From Phocoena phocoena (taxonomy: Eukaryota > Chordata > Mammalia > Artiodactyla > Phocoenidae), in contig NC_089224.1 in assembly GCF_963924675.1 (NCBI RefSeq), positions 45,303,158 through 45,367,157 on the forward strand: 64,000 bases of DNA, given 5' to 3'. The first letter of the stretch is position 1; each line of letters starts with the position of its first letter. The translations under genes were made by a program, and so were the position numbers. Under the pieces are notes generated by a model. That model was not told where the DNA came from and searched no databases. It saw nothing but the letters and a program-made list of their open reading frames with translations. Positions 33,958-45,139 of the stretch are shown one piece after another.

Positions 33958-34100
33958 TGTTTTTTTTTATACACCTTTATTGGAGTATAATTGCTTTACA
34001 ATGTTGTGTTAGTTTATGCTGTACAACAAGGTGAATCAGCTATATGTATACATATATCCCCATATCCCCTCCCTGTTGTGCTTCCCTCCCACCCAGATTG
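33958..34100 (-). mobile_element. L1 3' end fragment, younger subfamily
   Basis: Starts with a T-rich tail and 'acacctttattggagtataa', 'caatgttgtgttagtttatg' and 'catatccc'. It closely matches the 3' end of the L1 at 37605, so it belongs to that subfamily and is a severely 5'-truncated insertion next to the older fragment. Confidence 0.85.
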
Positions 34101-34966
34101 TTTCTTAATGAAGTGTGTGCAAGCAAGAACATTACTTGTTCCCCTCCACCCACACTCAGAACTTCATTAGGACAAATAGTGTAAAGATGAAAAGTGGACT
34201 TATGCACTGAACTTGTTTCCTTGACGATTAATCATCCAATAGTTTCCCAACTTCTTTGCAATTAGTTTCCCACGAGGATAAATCCAGGCTATGTAATATG
34301 AGCAGAAGAGCTCTTGCCCTGTATAGCCCTGGCCCTTGAAAACATCCCATGTGATCCACCAGACTTTTTACCTTTACCACCGAGTGGAGTAGACTCAAGT
34401 ACTACAGGCAAATTTGGAGTCACCTGTTGATACTGGAAAAATCCTCAAAACAGTGGGTACCCATGTCTCCGAATCACTCTTTGGAGGAGAGCAAACCAGA
34501 ACATCCATGTGATCAGGAATGCCTGCATTGTGCTCTTATACCAGGGAAACATAACATTCTATTAGATCAAATTCCTAACAGCTTTCGGTTTACCTGTTAC
34601 AGCAGCCAGCATTAAGTTAACTGACAAATATCTCTAACACCACACTATCTGAAAAACCTTTCTATAAAAAAAGAAACTTCATATGTTGAAAATAGCAAAT
34701 ACCAGCCCAAAACTTAAAGTGATCTTTTAAATTACATTATAAAATTATACAAGAAACAATGTATATAATGTACAATTATTTATACAAGAAAAAATGTCTA
34801 CACATTTTTTTAAAATCAAGATTTTCATTTCAGACATTTTTCAACTTGTGAAGAAACGTGAGTTGAGATTGCTTTGGAGCACTCAGCAAACACTAATGTA
34901 ATTGAATTAAAAAGTGTCACAAGTATAAAAAATATTCTGTATTTGTTGGCAATTCTTTGAGGATTC
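34101..34966. other. Intergenic DNA and probable 3' flank of the delta-like pseudogene
   Basis: The right-hand part is AT-rich and lies 3' of the pseudogene on the minus strand. No gene was recognised; the 62-aa frame at 34427-34615 has no signature. Confidence 0.45.
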
Positions 34967-35497
34967 TTACATGAGGGAAAGGCACTTTTCAATTTCCACT
35001 CTGACAACCTCCCGGGCACAGGGGCTGTATTCCTTTGCCTTCAGGTAGACATGGATTCCATGGAAATACTTCCGGGCAGTAAGTCCCAAATCAGGACAAT
35101 CCAGATTGTCTTCTTCCATCTGCTCTAGTCAGTCCAGCCTCTCTGATCAAGGCTAGGGAAGGGTTTATCGAGGAGGGTGTTGTTCCAACCAGCACGGCTG
35201 TCCTCTGTGTTTAAGAGTTGGAGGATCTGCTGGGGCATCAGATAGTGGTAGCAGGAGCCTTGAATCATCTGGATTTGAGTGATACTCTCTTTTTTTTAAT
35301 TTTTTAAATTCGCCAAGCAAATTTGAAGTCGGCTCTGTCCTTTAGGGACCACTGAGAGGGGATCCTTTGCATCTGTTCCAACTGTTGGAAGACTTTCTTG
35401 TTGTCCTGACTATGGCTCCTAGGCAAGTTCCAGCCAAGAGAGCAAGCACGGATGGAGCAGAGCATCACCCTGCTACTAGCAAATAGAACTAGGCCAT
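34967..35497 (-). pseudogene. Short type I interferon pseudogene, IFN-delta-like
   Basis: Read on the minus strand, this is a recognisable but broken type I IFN. The start (ATG at 35495-35497) is followed at once by a stop codon, and a frameshift lies in the signal peptide. The next piece contains SLGWNLPRSHSQDN and RIPSQWSLKDRADFKF; the cysteine expected before LKDR is absent and the first mature residue is Trp rather than Cys. An A-rich insertion and stop follow near 35290. A middle piece has LLNTEDSRAGWNNTLLDK, then another stop and frameshift. The last block ([20 protein letters not shown], ending EKCLSLM with stop at 34967-34969) is open. The short length and EKCLSLM end recall the short trophoblast type (delta) of pigs. 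The class is tentative; pseudogene status is clear. Confidence 0.85.
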
Positions 35498-35524
35498 TGA
35501 GAATTTGAGTGATTCACTGGACGG

Positions 35525-35538
35525 CCGCCAGGGGGCGC
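35525..35538 (+). promoter_or_regulatory. CTCF-type motif 1 at the CpG island
   Basis: CCGCCAGGGGGCGC fits the core consensus CCASYAGRKGGCRS at 13 of 14 positions (G for A at position 3, a common variant). It starts only 28 bp from the start codon of the IFN pseudogene. Confidence 0.6.
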
Positions 35539-35545
35539 GCGGGAA

Positions 35546-35605
35546 CCGCTAAACAATTAGCTGGAAGGTTCCTTCCCGCTAAACAATTAGCTGGAAGGTT
35601 CCTTC
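35546..35605 (+). repeat. Perfect 30-bp tandem duplication
   Basis: Two identical 30-bp units lie head to tail (35546-35575 and 35576-35605), each beginning CCGCTAAACAATTAGC and ending GGAAGGTTCCTTC. They sit between the two CTCF-type motifs. Each unit carries a GGAA-GG-TTCC arrangement, two opposed ETS-type cores. Confidence 0.95.
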
Positions 35606-35639
35606 CCTGGAACTGTGGACAGCGTCCTTCCCTAGGCGG

Positions 35640-35653
35640 CCGGTAGAGGGCGC
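35640..35653 (+). promoter_or_regulatory. CTCF-type motif 2 at the CpG island
   Basis: CCGGTAGAGGGCGC fits CCASYAGRKGGCRS at 13 of 14 positions. It has the same orientation as motif 1, 115 bp away. Confidence 0.6.
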
Positions 35654-36180
35654 AGGGTTTGTTTGGGAAACGCCGACTATTGAGTTTGCCGTCTGCCACT
35701 GTCTCCTGCAGCTCGAGAGGCAGGGCGAAAAGTAGTCACTGAGGCTGCTTTAATAATCAGCATAGTGCGCGAAACACCTTCGTTTTCTCGGTGCTGAGTG
35801 TTGAAGAGGAAGCCTTGTCGCGGCCTCGCCAGAGACATTTTTGTCTGGTTGGGAGCCGGAACCTTGCATTTTCAGGCTTCCCCTGAGTTTTGCGCTTTAT
35901 TTTCTCACAGAAACTTGAGTGAGGCAGTTTTGGGGGAAAGAAGCCGTTTTCCGAGCGGTCTGAGGTGGGGAATCAGAGAGATTCCCAGCCTCAGAGAAAG
36001 GGGAGCTGATTTTTCAGATTCGGGCTCGTTTCTGGGGCGAGACAGCGAAGGCTCAGAGAAAGGGGAACGCGGCGGCGGCGATGGGACGACGGGACGGTGC
36101 TGGGGACGCCCTGAGGGGTGAGTCGGGGCGCGGCCACCACCGGGGCCGAGGACGCGGGAGCTGAGCGCCCCTGTAGATGC

Positions 36181-36616
36181 TCTGGGACTTTCTTAGGGTC
36201 TTTCAACGATACAGCGTTAAAGTGAGGGAGAAAGTATTGAATATCTGAAAAGTAGGAATATTAAAAAACAGCATTTTACTTTTTATATTTTAAAAGTAAT
36301 GTTATATTTAAATTAATTCATATTATATTTAATTTAAATTAAATATTTTAAATGTTTCATGCTTTTACAATATATTTATATTAAAATATTTTAAATAGTA
36401 AGCATAGAAGATTAAAATATATTTTAATATTAAAACGTGGGTTATTAAACTTTATTTAAACTATATTTTCGTTATACTAAAACAAGTATTTAATATAGTT
36501 TTACTTTTCTATATTTAATGGAAGCAAAATCAGTGATATTTTCAAGATTACTTCTTCACTTGTTTGTAATTGACGGAATTACCATGTTTGACAATTTCTA
36601 ATGACCCCGTGATAGT
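36181..36616. other. Extremely AT-rich stretch
   Basis: Runs of A and T (for example 36280-36500) follow directly on the CpG island. There is no gene and no recognised repeat family. Confidence 0.6.
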
Positions 36617-36628
36617 CTTAACTGATTT

Positions 36629-36944
36629 GGTTTTTTTTTTTTAAAGATGTTGGGGGTAGGAGTTAATTAATTAATTTATTTTTGCTGTGTTGTGTCTTCG
36701 TTTCGGTGCGAGGGCTTTCTCTAGTTGTGGCAAGCGGGGGCCACTCTTCATCGCGGTACGCGGGCCTCTTACTGTCGCGGACTCTCTTGTTGCGGAGCAC
36801 AGGCTCCAGATGCGCAGGCTCAGCGGCCACGGCTCACGGGCCTAGTTGCTCCGCGGCATGTGGGATCCTCCTAGACCAGGGCTCAAACCCGTGTCGCCTG
36901 CATTGGCAGGCAGATTCTCAACCACTGCGCCACCAGGCAAGCCC
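36629..36944 (-). mobile_element. CHR-type SINE
   Basis: Reverse orientation, from a T-rich tail through 'tgctgtgttgtgtcttcg' and 'gcggtacgcgggcctctta' to 'gccaccaggcaagccc'. The 12-bp duplication CTTAACTGATTT flanks it at 36617-36628 and 36945-36956. Confidence 0.93.
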
Positions 36945-36956
36945 CTTAACTGATTT

Positions 36957-37604
36957 TTAACTCATGTTCCTGAAATGTCTTTCCCAGGAGCTCACTTTGA
37001 CTATATGGTTAGAAAGAACAGTTGCTGTGTACAAGCAACTGAGGACATTTAGCAGGTCAGACTTTTTCATTTTCTTTAGTAAGAATTTTATAAACTAAAT
37101 GGAATTTGCCCAAATTTCAGTTGCATCATGAAGGCTTACTTTGTAAGACTCTCAGGGACCTGCAAATGAAGGGTGATTTCATTTGTTTATTTAAATTTAA
37201 AATTTTGGTATTTTGTTCCTCGTGCATGTTTTGGTATCAATTTTCATTTTAAAATATTACATTGAAACATTCTTTATCTTGATGACTTAGATTTGGTGCC
37301 TCTTTAACATTCTGTGTTTAAGGGAAGTACTAGCTTACTTTACCCTAACACTGACCCAGGAAATAGCTTTTGAATTAGAGTATTGTGCTGTTCCATGGCT
37401 GAAAATCTAGGACTGTTTCATTTCTCATCACCCTCTCATCCATAAATATATTTCTTACCATTTTCCTGGTCTCTACAATATTTTAATGTCTTTTTTTTTA
37501 AGGAAGAAAAAAACCCTTTTACTGCCTTCATCTGATTTCCTCTCCCCCCACCCCCTTGCCAATGGTAACCACAAATTTGATCTCTTTTTTTAATAGGGTT
37601 TTTT
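36957..37604. other. Intergenic DNA without recognisable gene
   Basis: AT-rich sequence with T-runs; nothing recognised. Confidence 0.5.
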
Positions 37605-38029
37605 AAAAAAACATCTTTATTGGAGTATAATTGCTTTACAATCGTGTGTTAGTTTCTGCTTTATAACAAAGTGAATCAGCTATGCGTAGACATATATCCC
37701 CATATCTCCTCCCTCTTGCATCTCCCTCCCACCCTCCCTATCCCACCCCTTTAGGTGGTCACAAAGCACCGAGCTGATCTCCCTGTGCTATGTGGCTGCT
37801 TCCCACTAGCTATCTATTTTACATTTGGTAGTGTATATATGTACATGCCACTCTCTCACTTTGTCACAGCTTACCCTTCCCCCTCCCCATGTCCTCAAGT
37901 CCATTCTCTACGTCTGCGTCTTTATTCCTGTTCTGCCCCTAGGTTCTTCAGAAGCTTTTTTTTTTTTTTTTTAGATTCCATATTTATGTGTTAACATACA
38001 GTATTTGTTTTTCTCTTTCTGACTTACTT

Positions 38030-41000
38030 CACTCTGTATGACAGACTCTAGGTCCATCCACCTCACTACAAATAACTCAATTTTGTTTCTTTTATGGCTC
38101 AGTAATATTCCATTGTATATATGTGCCACATCTTCTTTATCCATTCATCTGTTGATGGACACTTAGGTTGCTTCCATGTCCTGGCTATTGTAAACAGTGC
38201 TGCAGTGAACATTGTGGTACATGACTCTTTTTGAATTATGGTTTTCTCAGGGTATATGCCCAGTAGTGGGATTGCTGGGTCAAATGGTAGTTGTATTTTT
38301 ACTTTTTTAAGGAATCTCCATACTGTTCTCCATAGTGACTGTATCAATTTACATTCCCACCAACAGTGCAAGAGGGTTCCCTTTTCTCCACACCCTCTCC
38401 AGCATTTATTGTTTGTAGATTTTTTTGATGCTGTACATTCTGACTCATGTGAGGTGATACCTCATTGTAGTTTTGACTTGCATTTCTTTAATAATTAGTG
38501 ATGTTGAGCATCCTTTCATGTATTTGTTGGCAATCTGTATATCTGCTTTGGAGAAATGTCTATTTAGGTCTTCTGCCCATTTTTGGATTCGGTTGTTTGT
38601 TTTTTTGATACTGAGCCGCATGAGCTTATTGTATATTTTGTAGATTAATCCTTTGTCAGTTGCTTCATTTGCAAATATTTTCTCCCATTCTGAGGGTTGT
38701 CCTTTTGTCTTGTTTATGATTTCCTTTGCTGTGCAAAAGCTTTTAAGTTTCATTAGGTCCCATTTTTTTATTTTTGGTTTTATTTCCCATTCTCTAGGAG
38801 ATGGGTCAAAAAGCATCTTGCTGTGATTTATGTCATAGAGTGTTCTGCCTATGTTTTCCTCTAAGAGTTTGATAGTGTCTGGCCTTACATTTAGGTCTTT
38901 AATCCATTTTGAGTTTATTTTTGTGTATGGTTTTACGGAGTGTTCTAATTTCATTCTTTTGCATGCTGCTGTCCAGTTTTCCCAGCACCACTTATTAAAG
39001 TGCCTGTCTTTTCTCCATTGTATATTCTTGCCTCCTTTATCAAAGATAAGGTGACCATATGTGTGTGGGTTTATTTCCAGACTTTCTATCCTGTTCCATT
39101 GATCTATATTTCTGTTTTTGTGCCAGTACCAGACTGTCTTGATTACTGTAGCTTTGTAGTATAGTCTGAAGTCAGGGAGCCTGATTCCTCCAGCTCCATT
39201 TTTCTTTCTCAAGATTGCTTTGGCTCTTCAGGGTCTTTTGTGTTTCCATACAAATTGTGAAATTTTTTGTTCTAGTTCTGTGAAAAGTGCCATTGGTAGT
39301 TTGATAGGGATTGCATTGAATCTGTACATTGCTTTGGGTAGTATAGTCATTTTCACAATGTTGATTCTTCCAATCCAAGAACATGGTATATCTTTCCATA
39401 TGTTTGTATCATCTTTAATTTCTTTCATCAGTGTCTGATAGTTTTCTGCATACAGTCTTTTGTCTCCTTAGGTAGGTTTATTCCTAGGTATTTTATTCTC
39501 TTTGTTCCAGTGGAAAATGGGAGTGTTTCCTTAATTTCTCTTTCAGATTTTTCACCATTAGTGTATAGGAATGCAAGATATTTCTGTGCATTAATTTTGT
39601 ATCCTGCAACTTTACCAAATTCATTGATTAGCTCTAGTAGTTTTCTGGTAGCATCTTTAGGATTCTCTACATATAGTATCATGTCATCTGCAAACAGTGA
39701 CAGTTTTACTTCTTCTTTTCCGAATTGGATTCCTTTTCTTTCTTTTTCTTCTCTGATTTCTGTGGCTAAAACTTCCAAAGCTATGTTGAATAATAGTGGT
39801 GAGAGTGGGCAACCTTGTCTTGTTCCTGATATTAGAGGATATGGTTTCAGTTTTTCACCATTGAGTATGATGTTGGCTGTGGGTTTGTCATCTATGGCTT
39901 TTATTATGTTGAGGTAAGTTCCCTCTATGTCTACTTTTTTGGAGTGTTTTCATCAAAATTGGTGTTGAATTTTGTCAAAAGCTTTTTCTGTATCTATTGA
40001 GATGATCATATAGTTTTTATCCTTCAATTTGTTAATATGGTTTATCGCAATTGATTGATTTGCATATATTGAAGAATCCTTGCATTCCTGGGATAAACCC
40101 CACTTGATCATGGCTTATGATCCTTTTAATGTGCTGTTGGATTCTCTTTGCTAGTATTTTGTTGAGAATATTTGCGTCTATGTTCATCAGTGATTTTAGC
40201 CTGTAGTTTTCTTTTTTTGTGACATCTTTTTGGTCTGGTTTTGGTATCAGGGAGATGGTGGCCTTGTAGAATGAGTTTGGGAGTTTTCCTCCCTCTGTTA
40301 TGTTTTGGAAGAGTTTGAGAAGAATAGGTGTTAGCTCTTCTCTAAATGTTTGATAGAATTCGTGTGTGAAACTCTCTGGTACTGGGCTTTTGTTTGTTGG
40401 AAGATTTTTAATCACAGTTTCAATTTCAGTGCTTGTGATTGGTCTGTTCATATTTTCTATTTTTTCCTGGTTCAGTCTCGGAAAGTTGTGCTTTTCTAAG
40501 AATTTGTCCATTTCTTCCAGGTTGTCCATTTTTTGGGCATATAGTTGCTTGTAGTAATCGATCATGATCTTTTGTATTTCTTCAGTGTCAGTTGTTACGT
40601 CTCCTTTTTCATTGCTAACTCTATTGATTTGAGTCTCTTCCCTCTTTTTCTTGATGAGTCTGGCTAATGGTTTATCAATTTTGTTTATCTTCTCAAAGAA
40701 CCAGCTTTTAGTTTTATTTACCTTTGTTATTATTTTCTTCATTTCTTTTTCATTTATTTCTGAACTGATCTTTGTGATTTCTTTCCTTCTGCTAACTCTG
40801 GGGTTTTTTTTTTTGCTCTTCCTTCTCTAATTGCTTTAGGTGTAAGGTTAGGTTGTTTATTTGAGATTTTTCTTGTTCCTTGAGGTAGGATTGTATTGCT
40901 GTAATTTCCCTTTTTGAACTGCTTTTCCTGCATCCCACTGGTTTTGGGTCATCATGTTTTCATTGTCATTTGTTTCTAGGTATTTTTTGATTTCCTCTTT

Positions 41001-41799
41001 GATTTCTTCAGTGATCTCTTGGTTATTTAGTAGTGTATTGTTTAGCCTCCTTGTGTTTGTATATTTTACAGTTTTTTTCCTGTAATTGATATCTAGTCTT
41101 ATGCTGTTGTGGTCAGAAAAGATACTTGATGTGATTTCAATTTTTTAAAATTTACCAAGGCTTGATTTGTGACCTAAGATATGACCGATCCTGGAGAATG
41201 TTCCATGAGCACTTGAGAAGAAAGTGTATTCTGTTGTTCTGGGTTGCAATGTCCTGTAAATATCAACTAAGTTCATCTTGTTTAATGTGTCATTTAAAGC
41301 TTCTGTTTCCTTATTTACTTTCATTTCGGATGATCTGTCCATTGGTGAAAGTGGGGTGTTAAAGTCCCCTACTATGATTGTGTTACTGTCGATTTCCCCT
41401 TTTATGGCTGTTAACATTTGCCTTATGTATTGAGGTGCTCCTATGTTGGGTGAATTAATATTTACAATTGTTATATCTTCTTCTTGAATCGATCCCTTGA
41501 TCATTATGTAGTGTCCTTCTTTGTCTCTTGTAATAGTCTTTTTTTAAACTAAAGTCTATTTTGTCTGATACGAGAATTGCTACTCCAGCTTTCTTTTGAT
41601 TTCTATTTGCATGGAATATCTTTTTCCATCCCCTCACTTTCAGTCTGTACGTGTCCCTAGGTCTGAAGTGGGTCTCTTGTAGACAGCATATATATGGGTC
41701 TTGTCCTTATATCCATTCAGCCTGTCTATGTGTTTTGGTTGGAGCATTTAATCCATTTACATTTAAGGTAATTATCGATATGTATGTTCTTACTACCAT
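38030..41799 (-). pseudogene. L1 ORF2 relic (endonuclease-reverse transcriptase)
   Basis: The start codon equivalent is at 41797-41799. Open pieces in shifting frames cover endonuclease (41145-41637; GDFNTPLSPMDRSS), early RT (40032-40742; AGARL-type '[16 protein letters not shown]', '[17 protein letters not shown]', '[15 protein letters not shown]'), the RT active site (39428-39778; [15 protein letters not shown]) and the C-terminal part (38445-39212; 255 aa, with '[19 protein letters not shown]'). The FADD catalytic motif survives, but the frame is broken at least six times. Confidence 0.87.
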
Positions 41800-41829
41800 T
41801 TTTTAAATTGTTTTTGGTTTGTTATTGTG

Positions 41830-42730
41830 GTCTTTTCCTTCTCTGTGTTTCCTGCCTAAAGAAGTTCCTTTAGCATTTGTTGTAAAGCTGGTTTGGTGGT
41901 GCTGAATTCTCTCAGCTTTTGCTTGTCTGTAAAGGTTTTAATTTCTCCGTCAAATCTGAATGAGATCCTTGCTGGGTAGAGTAATCTTTGTTGTAGGTTT
42001 TTCCTTTTCATCACTTTAAATATGTCCTGCCACACCCTTCTGGCTTGCAGAGTTTCTGCTGAAAGATCAGCTGTTAACCTTATGGGGAATCCCTTATATG
42101 TTATTTGTTGCTTTTCCCTTGGTGCTTTTAATATTTTTTCTTTAATAGTTAATTTTTGATAGTTTGATTAATATGTGTCTTGGCGTGTTTCTCCTTGGAT
42201 TTATCCTGTATGGGACTCTCTGTGCCTCCTGGGCTTGATTGACTATTTTCTTTCTCCTATTAGGGAAGTTTTCAACTATAATCTCTTCAAATATTTTCTC
42301 AGTCCCTTTCTCTTACTCTTCTTCTTCTGGGACCCCTATAATTCTAATGTTGGTGCATTTAATGTTGTCCCAGCAGTCTCTGAGACTGTCCTCAATTCTT
42401 TTCATTCTTTTTTCTTTATTCTGCTCTGTGGTAGTTATTTCCACTATTTTGTCTTCCAGGTCATTTATCCGTTTTTCTGTCTCAGTTATTCTGCTATTGA
42501 GTCCTTGTAGAAAATTTTAAATTTCATTTATTGTGTTGTTCATCATTGTTTGTTTGCTCTTTAGTTCTTCTAGGTCTTATTAAACGTTTCTTGTGTTTTC
42601 TCCATTCTATTTCCAAGATTTTGGATCATCCTTACTATCATTATGTGAATTCTTTTTCAGGTAGACTGCCTATTTCCTCTTCATTTGTTTGATCTGGTGG
42701 ATTTTCACCTTTCTCCTTCATCTGCTGTGT
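41830..42730 (-). pseudogene. L1 ORF1 relic
   Basis: Minus-strand counterpart of the ORF1 regions in the other L1 copies. Segments include the complement of 'gagaattcagcaccaccaa' near 41900 and of a 'gaagaactaaagagcaaac' coiled-coil part near 42560. Stops and frameshifts are frequent. Confidence 0.7.
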
Positions 42731-44875
42731 ATTTCTCTGTCTTCTCATTTTGCTTAACTTACTGTGTTTGGGGTCTCCTTTTCACAGGCTGCAGGTTTGT
42801 AGTTGCAGTTGTTTTGGGGGTCTGCCCCCAGTGGGTGAGGTTGGTTCAGTAGGCTGTGTAGGCTTCCTGGTGGAGGGGACTAGTGCCTGTGTTCTGGTGC
42901 ATGAGGTTGGATCTCGTGTTTCTTGTGGGCAGGACTGCATCCGGTGGTGTGTTTTGGGTATCTGTGAACTTATTATGATTTTAGGTAGCCTCTCTGCTAA
43001 TGGGTGGGGTTGTGTTTCTGTCTTGCTAGTTGTTTAGCATGGGGTGTCCTTCACTGGAGCTTGCTGGTCATTGAGTGGAGCTGGGTCTTAGCATTGAGAC
43101 AGAGATCTCTCGGAGAGCTCTCGCTGACTGATATTACATGTGGCCAGGAGGTCTCTGGTGGTCCAATGTCCTGAATTCGGCTCTCCCACCTCAGAGACTC
43201 AGGCCTGACACCTGGCCAGAGCGCCAAGACCCTGTCAGCCACTGCTCAGAAGAAAAGGGAGAAAAGAAAAAAGAAAGGAAGAAAGAATAATAAAATAAAT
43301 AGTTATTAAAATAAAAAAAATTTTTTAAGTAATAAAATAAAAGAAGAGAGCAACTAAACCAATAAACAAATCCACCAATGATAATAAGCGCTAAAAACTA
43401 TGCTAAAAAATAATTGACAGACAGAACCCTAGGACAAATGTTAAAAGCAAATGTATACAGACAAAATCACACAAAGAAGTATACACACTCACAAAAAGAG
43501 AAAAAGGAAAAAAAATATATATATATATATTAAAAAAAGGAAGAGCACAACTAAATCAATAAGCAAATCTACCAATGATAATAAGCTGTAAATACTAAAC
43601 TAAGATAAACATTAAAGTAGAAACAAATTAGACACAGAAAGGAAACCCCATTTCTACAGTTGCACCCAAAGTCTACCACCTCAGTTTTGGGGTGATTTGT
43701 TGTTTATTCAGGTATTCCACAGATGCAGGTACATCAAGTTGATTGTGTAGATTTAATCCGCTGCTCCTGAGGCTGCTGGGAAAAAATTTCCCTTTCCCTT
43801 CTTTGTTCGCACAGCTCCTGGGGTTCAGCTTTGGATTTGGCCCCACCTCTGTGTGTAGGTTGCCCTCTGGCATCTGTTCTTTACCCGGACAGGAGGGGGT
43901 TAAAGGAACAGCTGATTTGGGGGCTCTGGCTCACTCAGGCCAGGGGGAGGGAGAGGTGCGGAATGTGGGGCAAGCCTGCTGCGGCAGAGGCTGGCATGAC
44001 GTTGCACCAGCCTGAGGTGCACCATGTCTTCTCCTGGGGAAGTTGTCCCTGGATCACGGGACCCTGGCAGTGGCGGGCTACACAGGCTCCCAGGAGGGGA
44101 GGTGTGGATAGTGACCTGTGCTCGCACACAGGCTTCTTGGTGGCGGCAGCAGCAGCATTAGCATTTCATGCCCGTCTCTGGTGTCCACGCTGATAGCCGC
44201 AGCTCATGCCTATCTCTGGAGCTTCTTTAGGCAGTGCGCTGAATCCCCTGTCCTCACGCACCCTGAATCAGTTGTCTCTTGACTCCTAAGCAGATCCAGA
44301 CTTTTTCCCGGACTCCCTCCTGGCTAGCTGTGGCACACTAGCCCCCTTCAGTCTGTGCTCACGCAGCCAACCCCAGTCCTCTCCCTGGGATCCCATCTCC
44401 GTACCCTGAGCCTCAGCTCCCAGCGCCCCCCTGCCCCGGCGGTTGTGCAGACAAGCCTCTCAGGCTGGTGCGTGCTGGTCAGCACCAATCCTCTGTGCAG
44501 GAATCTCTCCACTTTGCCCTCTGCACCCCTGTTGCTGCGCTGTTCTCTGTGGCTCCAAAGCTTCCCCTCTGCCCACCCGCGCCCCCCGGCTCCGCCAGTG
44601 AAGCGACTTCCTAGTGTGTGGAAACTTTTCCTCCTCCACAGCTCCCTCCCAGAGGTGCAGGTGCTGTCCTTATTCTTTTTTCTCTGTTTTTACTTTTTTC
44701 TTTTGCCCTACCCAGGTACGTGGGGAGTTTCTTGCCTTTTGGGAAGTCTGAGGTCTTCTGCCAGCGTTCAGTAGGTGTTCTGTAGGAGTTGTTCCATATG
44801 TAGATGTATTTTTTGATATATTCGTGGGGAGGAAGGTGATCTTGCTCCTCTGCCATCTTGAAGGTCCTCTCTCTA
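42731..44875 (-). other. L1 5' UTR with internal A-rich duplicated part
   Basis: GC-rich sequence at both ends and an A-rich middle (43250-43640). The middle holds two copies of a unit 197 bp apart: 'caactaaaccaataaac' at 43351 and 'caactaaatcaataagc' at 43548, each followed by 'accaatgataataagc'. An eroded CTCF-type site is at 42822-42835. Frames such as 44355-44774 are not genes. Confidence 0.75.
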
Positions 44876-44912
44876 TTTGTTTGTTTTTAAAGTATAATTT
44901 AATCTGTTTCTT

Positions 44913-45126
44913 TTCTTCTTTTTTTTTTTTTTTTGCGGTACGCGGGCCTCTCACTGTTGTGGCCTCTCCCGTTGCAGAGCACAGGCTCCAGACACGCAGG
45001 CTCAGTGGCCATGGCTCACGGGCCCAGTCACTCCACGGCACGTGGGATCTTCCCAGACTGGGGCACGAACCCGTGTCCCCTGCATCGGCAGGTGGACTCT
45101 CAACCACTGCGCCACCAGGGAAGCCC
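44913..45126 (-). mobile_element. CHR-type SINE, well preserved
   Basis: Reverse orientation: poly-T, 'gcggtacgcgggcctctcac' and 'gccaccagggaagccc'. The 13-bp duplication TAATCTGTTTCTT flanks it at 44900-44912 and 45127-45139. It inserted just outside the 5' end of the large L1. Confidence 0.95.
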
Positions 45127-45139
45127 TAATCTGTTTCTT

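Larger units (their letters stand above)
35510..36180 (+). promoter_or_regulatory. CpG island, candidate promoter of an unknown transcript
   Basis: This is the most CpG-dense non-repeat stretch of the window; it contains 'gggggcgcgcggg', 'ggcggcggcg' and many isolated CG steps, against an AT-rich background on both sides. It holds two CTCF-type motifs at its left edge and a GT splice-donor-like site (GTGAGT at 36118-36123). Open frames inside it (107 aa on plus at 35798, 71 aa on minus) show no domain and are best treated as non-coding. It could be the promoter of a lncRNA or of a gene outside the window. Confidence 0.65.
37605..44875 (-). mobile_element. Near-full-length L1, reverse orientation, inactive
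   Basis: The element reads from its 3' end ('catctttattggagtataa' at about 37612) to an L1-type 5' end at the right (minus strand CTTCAAGATGGCAGAGGAG at about 44850-44870), about 7.3 kb. It has a 3' UTR, an ORF2 relic, an ORF1 relic and a long GC-rich 5' UTR. Multiple stops and frameshifts rule out activity. A clear target-site duplication was not found. Confidence 0.9.

Noticed and set aside
35798..36121. 107-aa open frame in the CpG island
   Set aside because: High GC lowers stop frequency and no domain is seen; it is better explained as a non-coding first exon or promoter.
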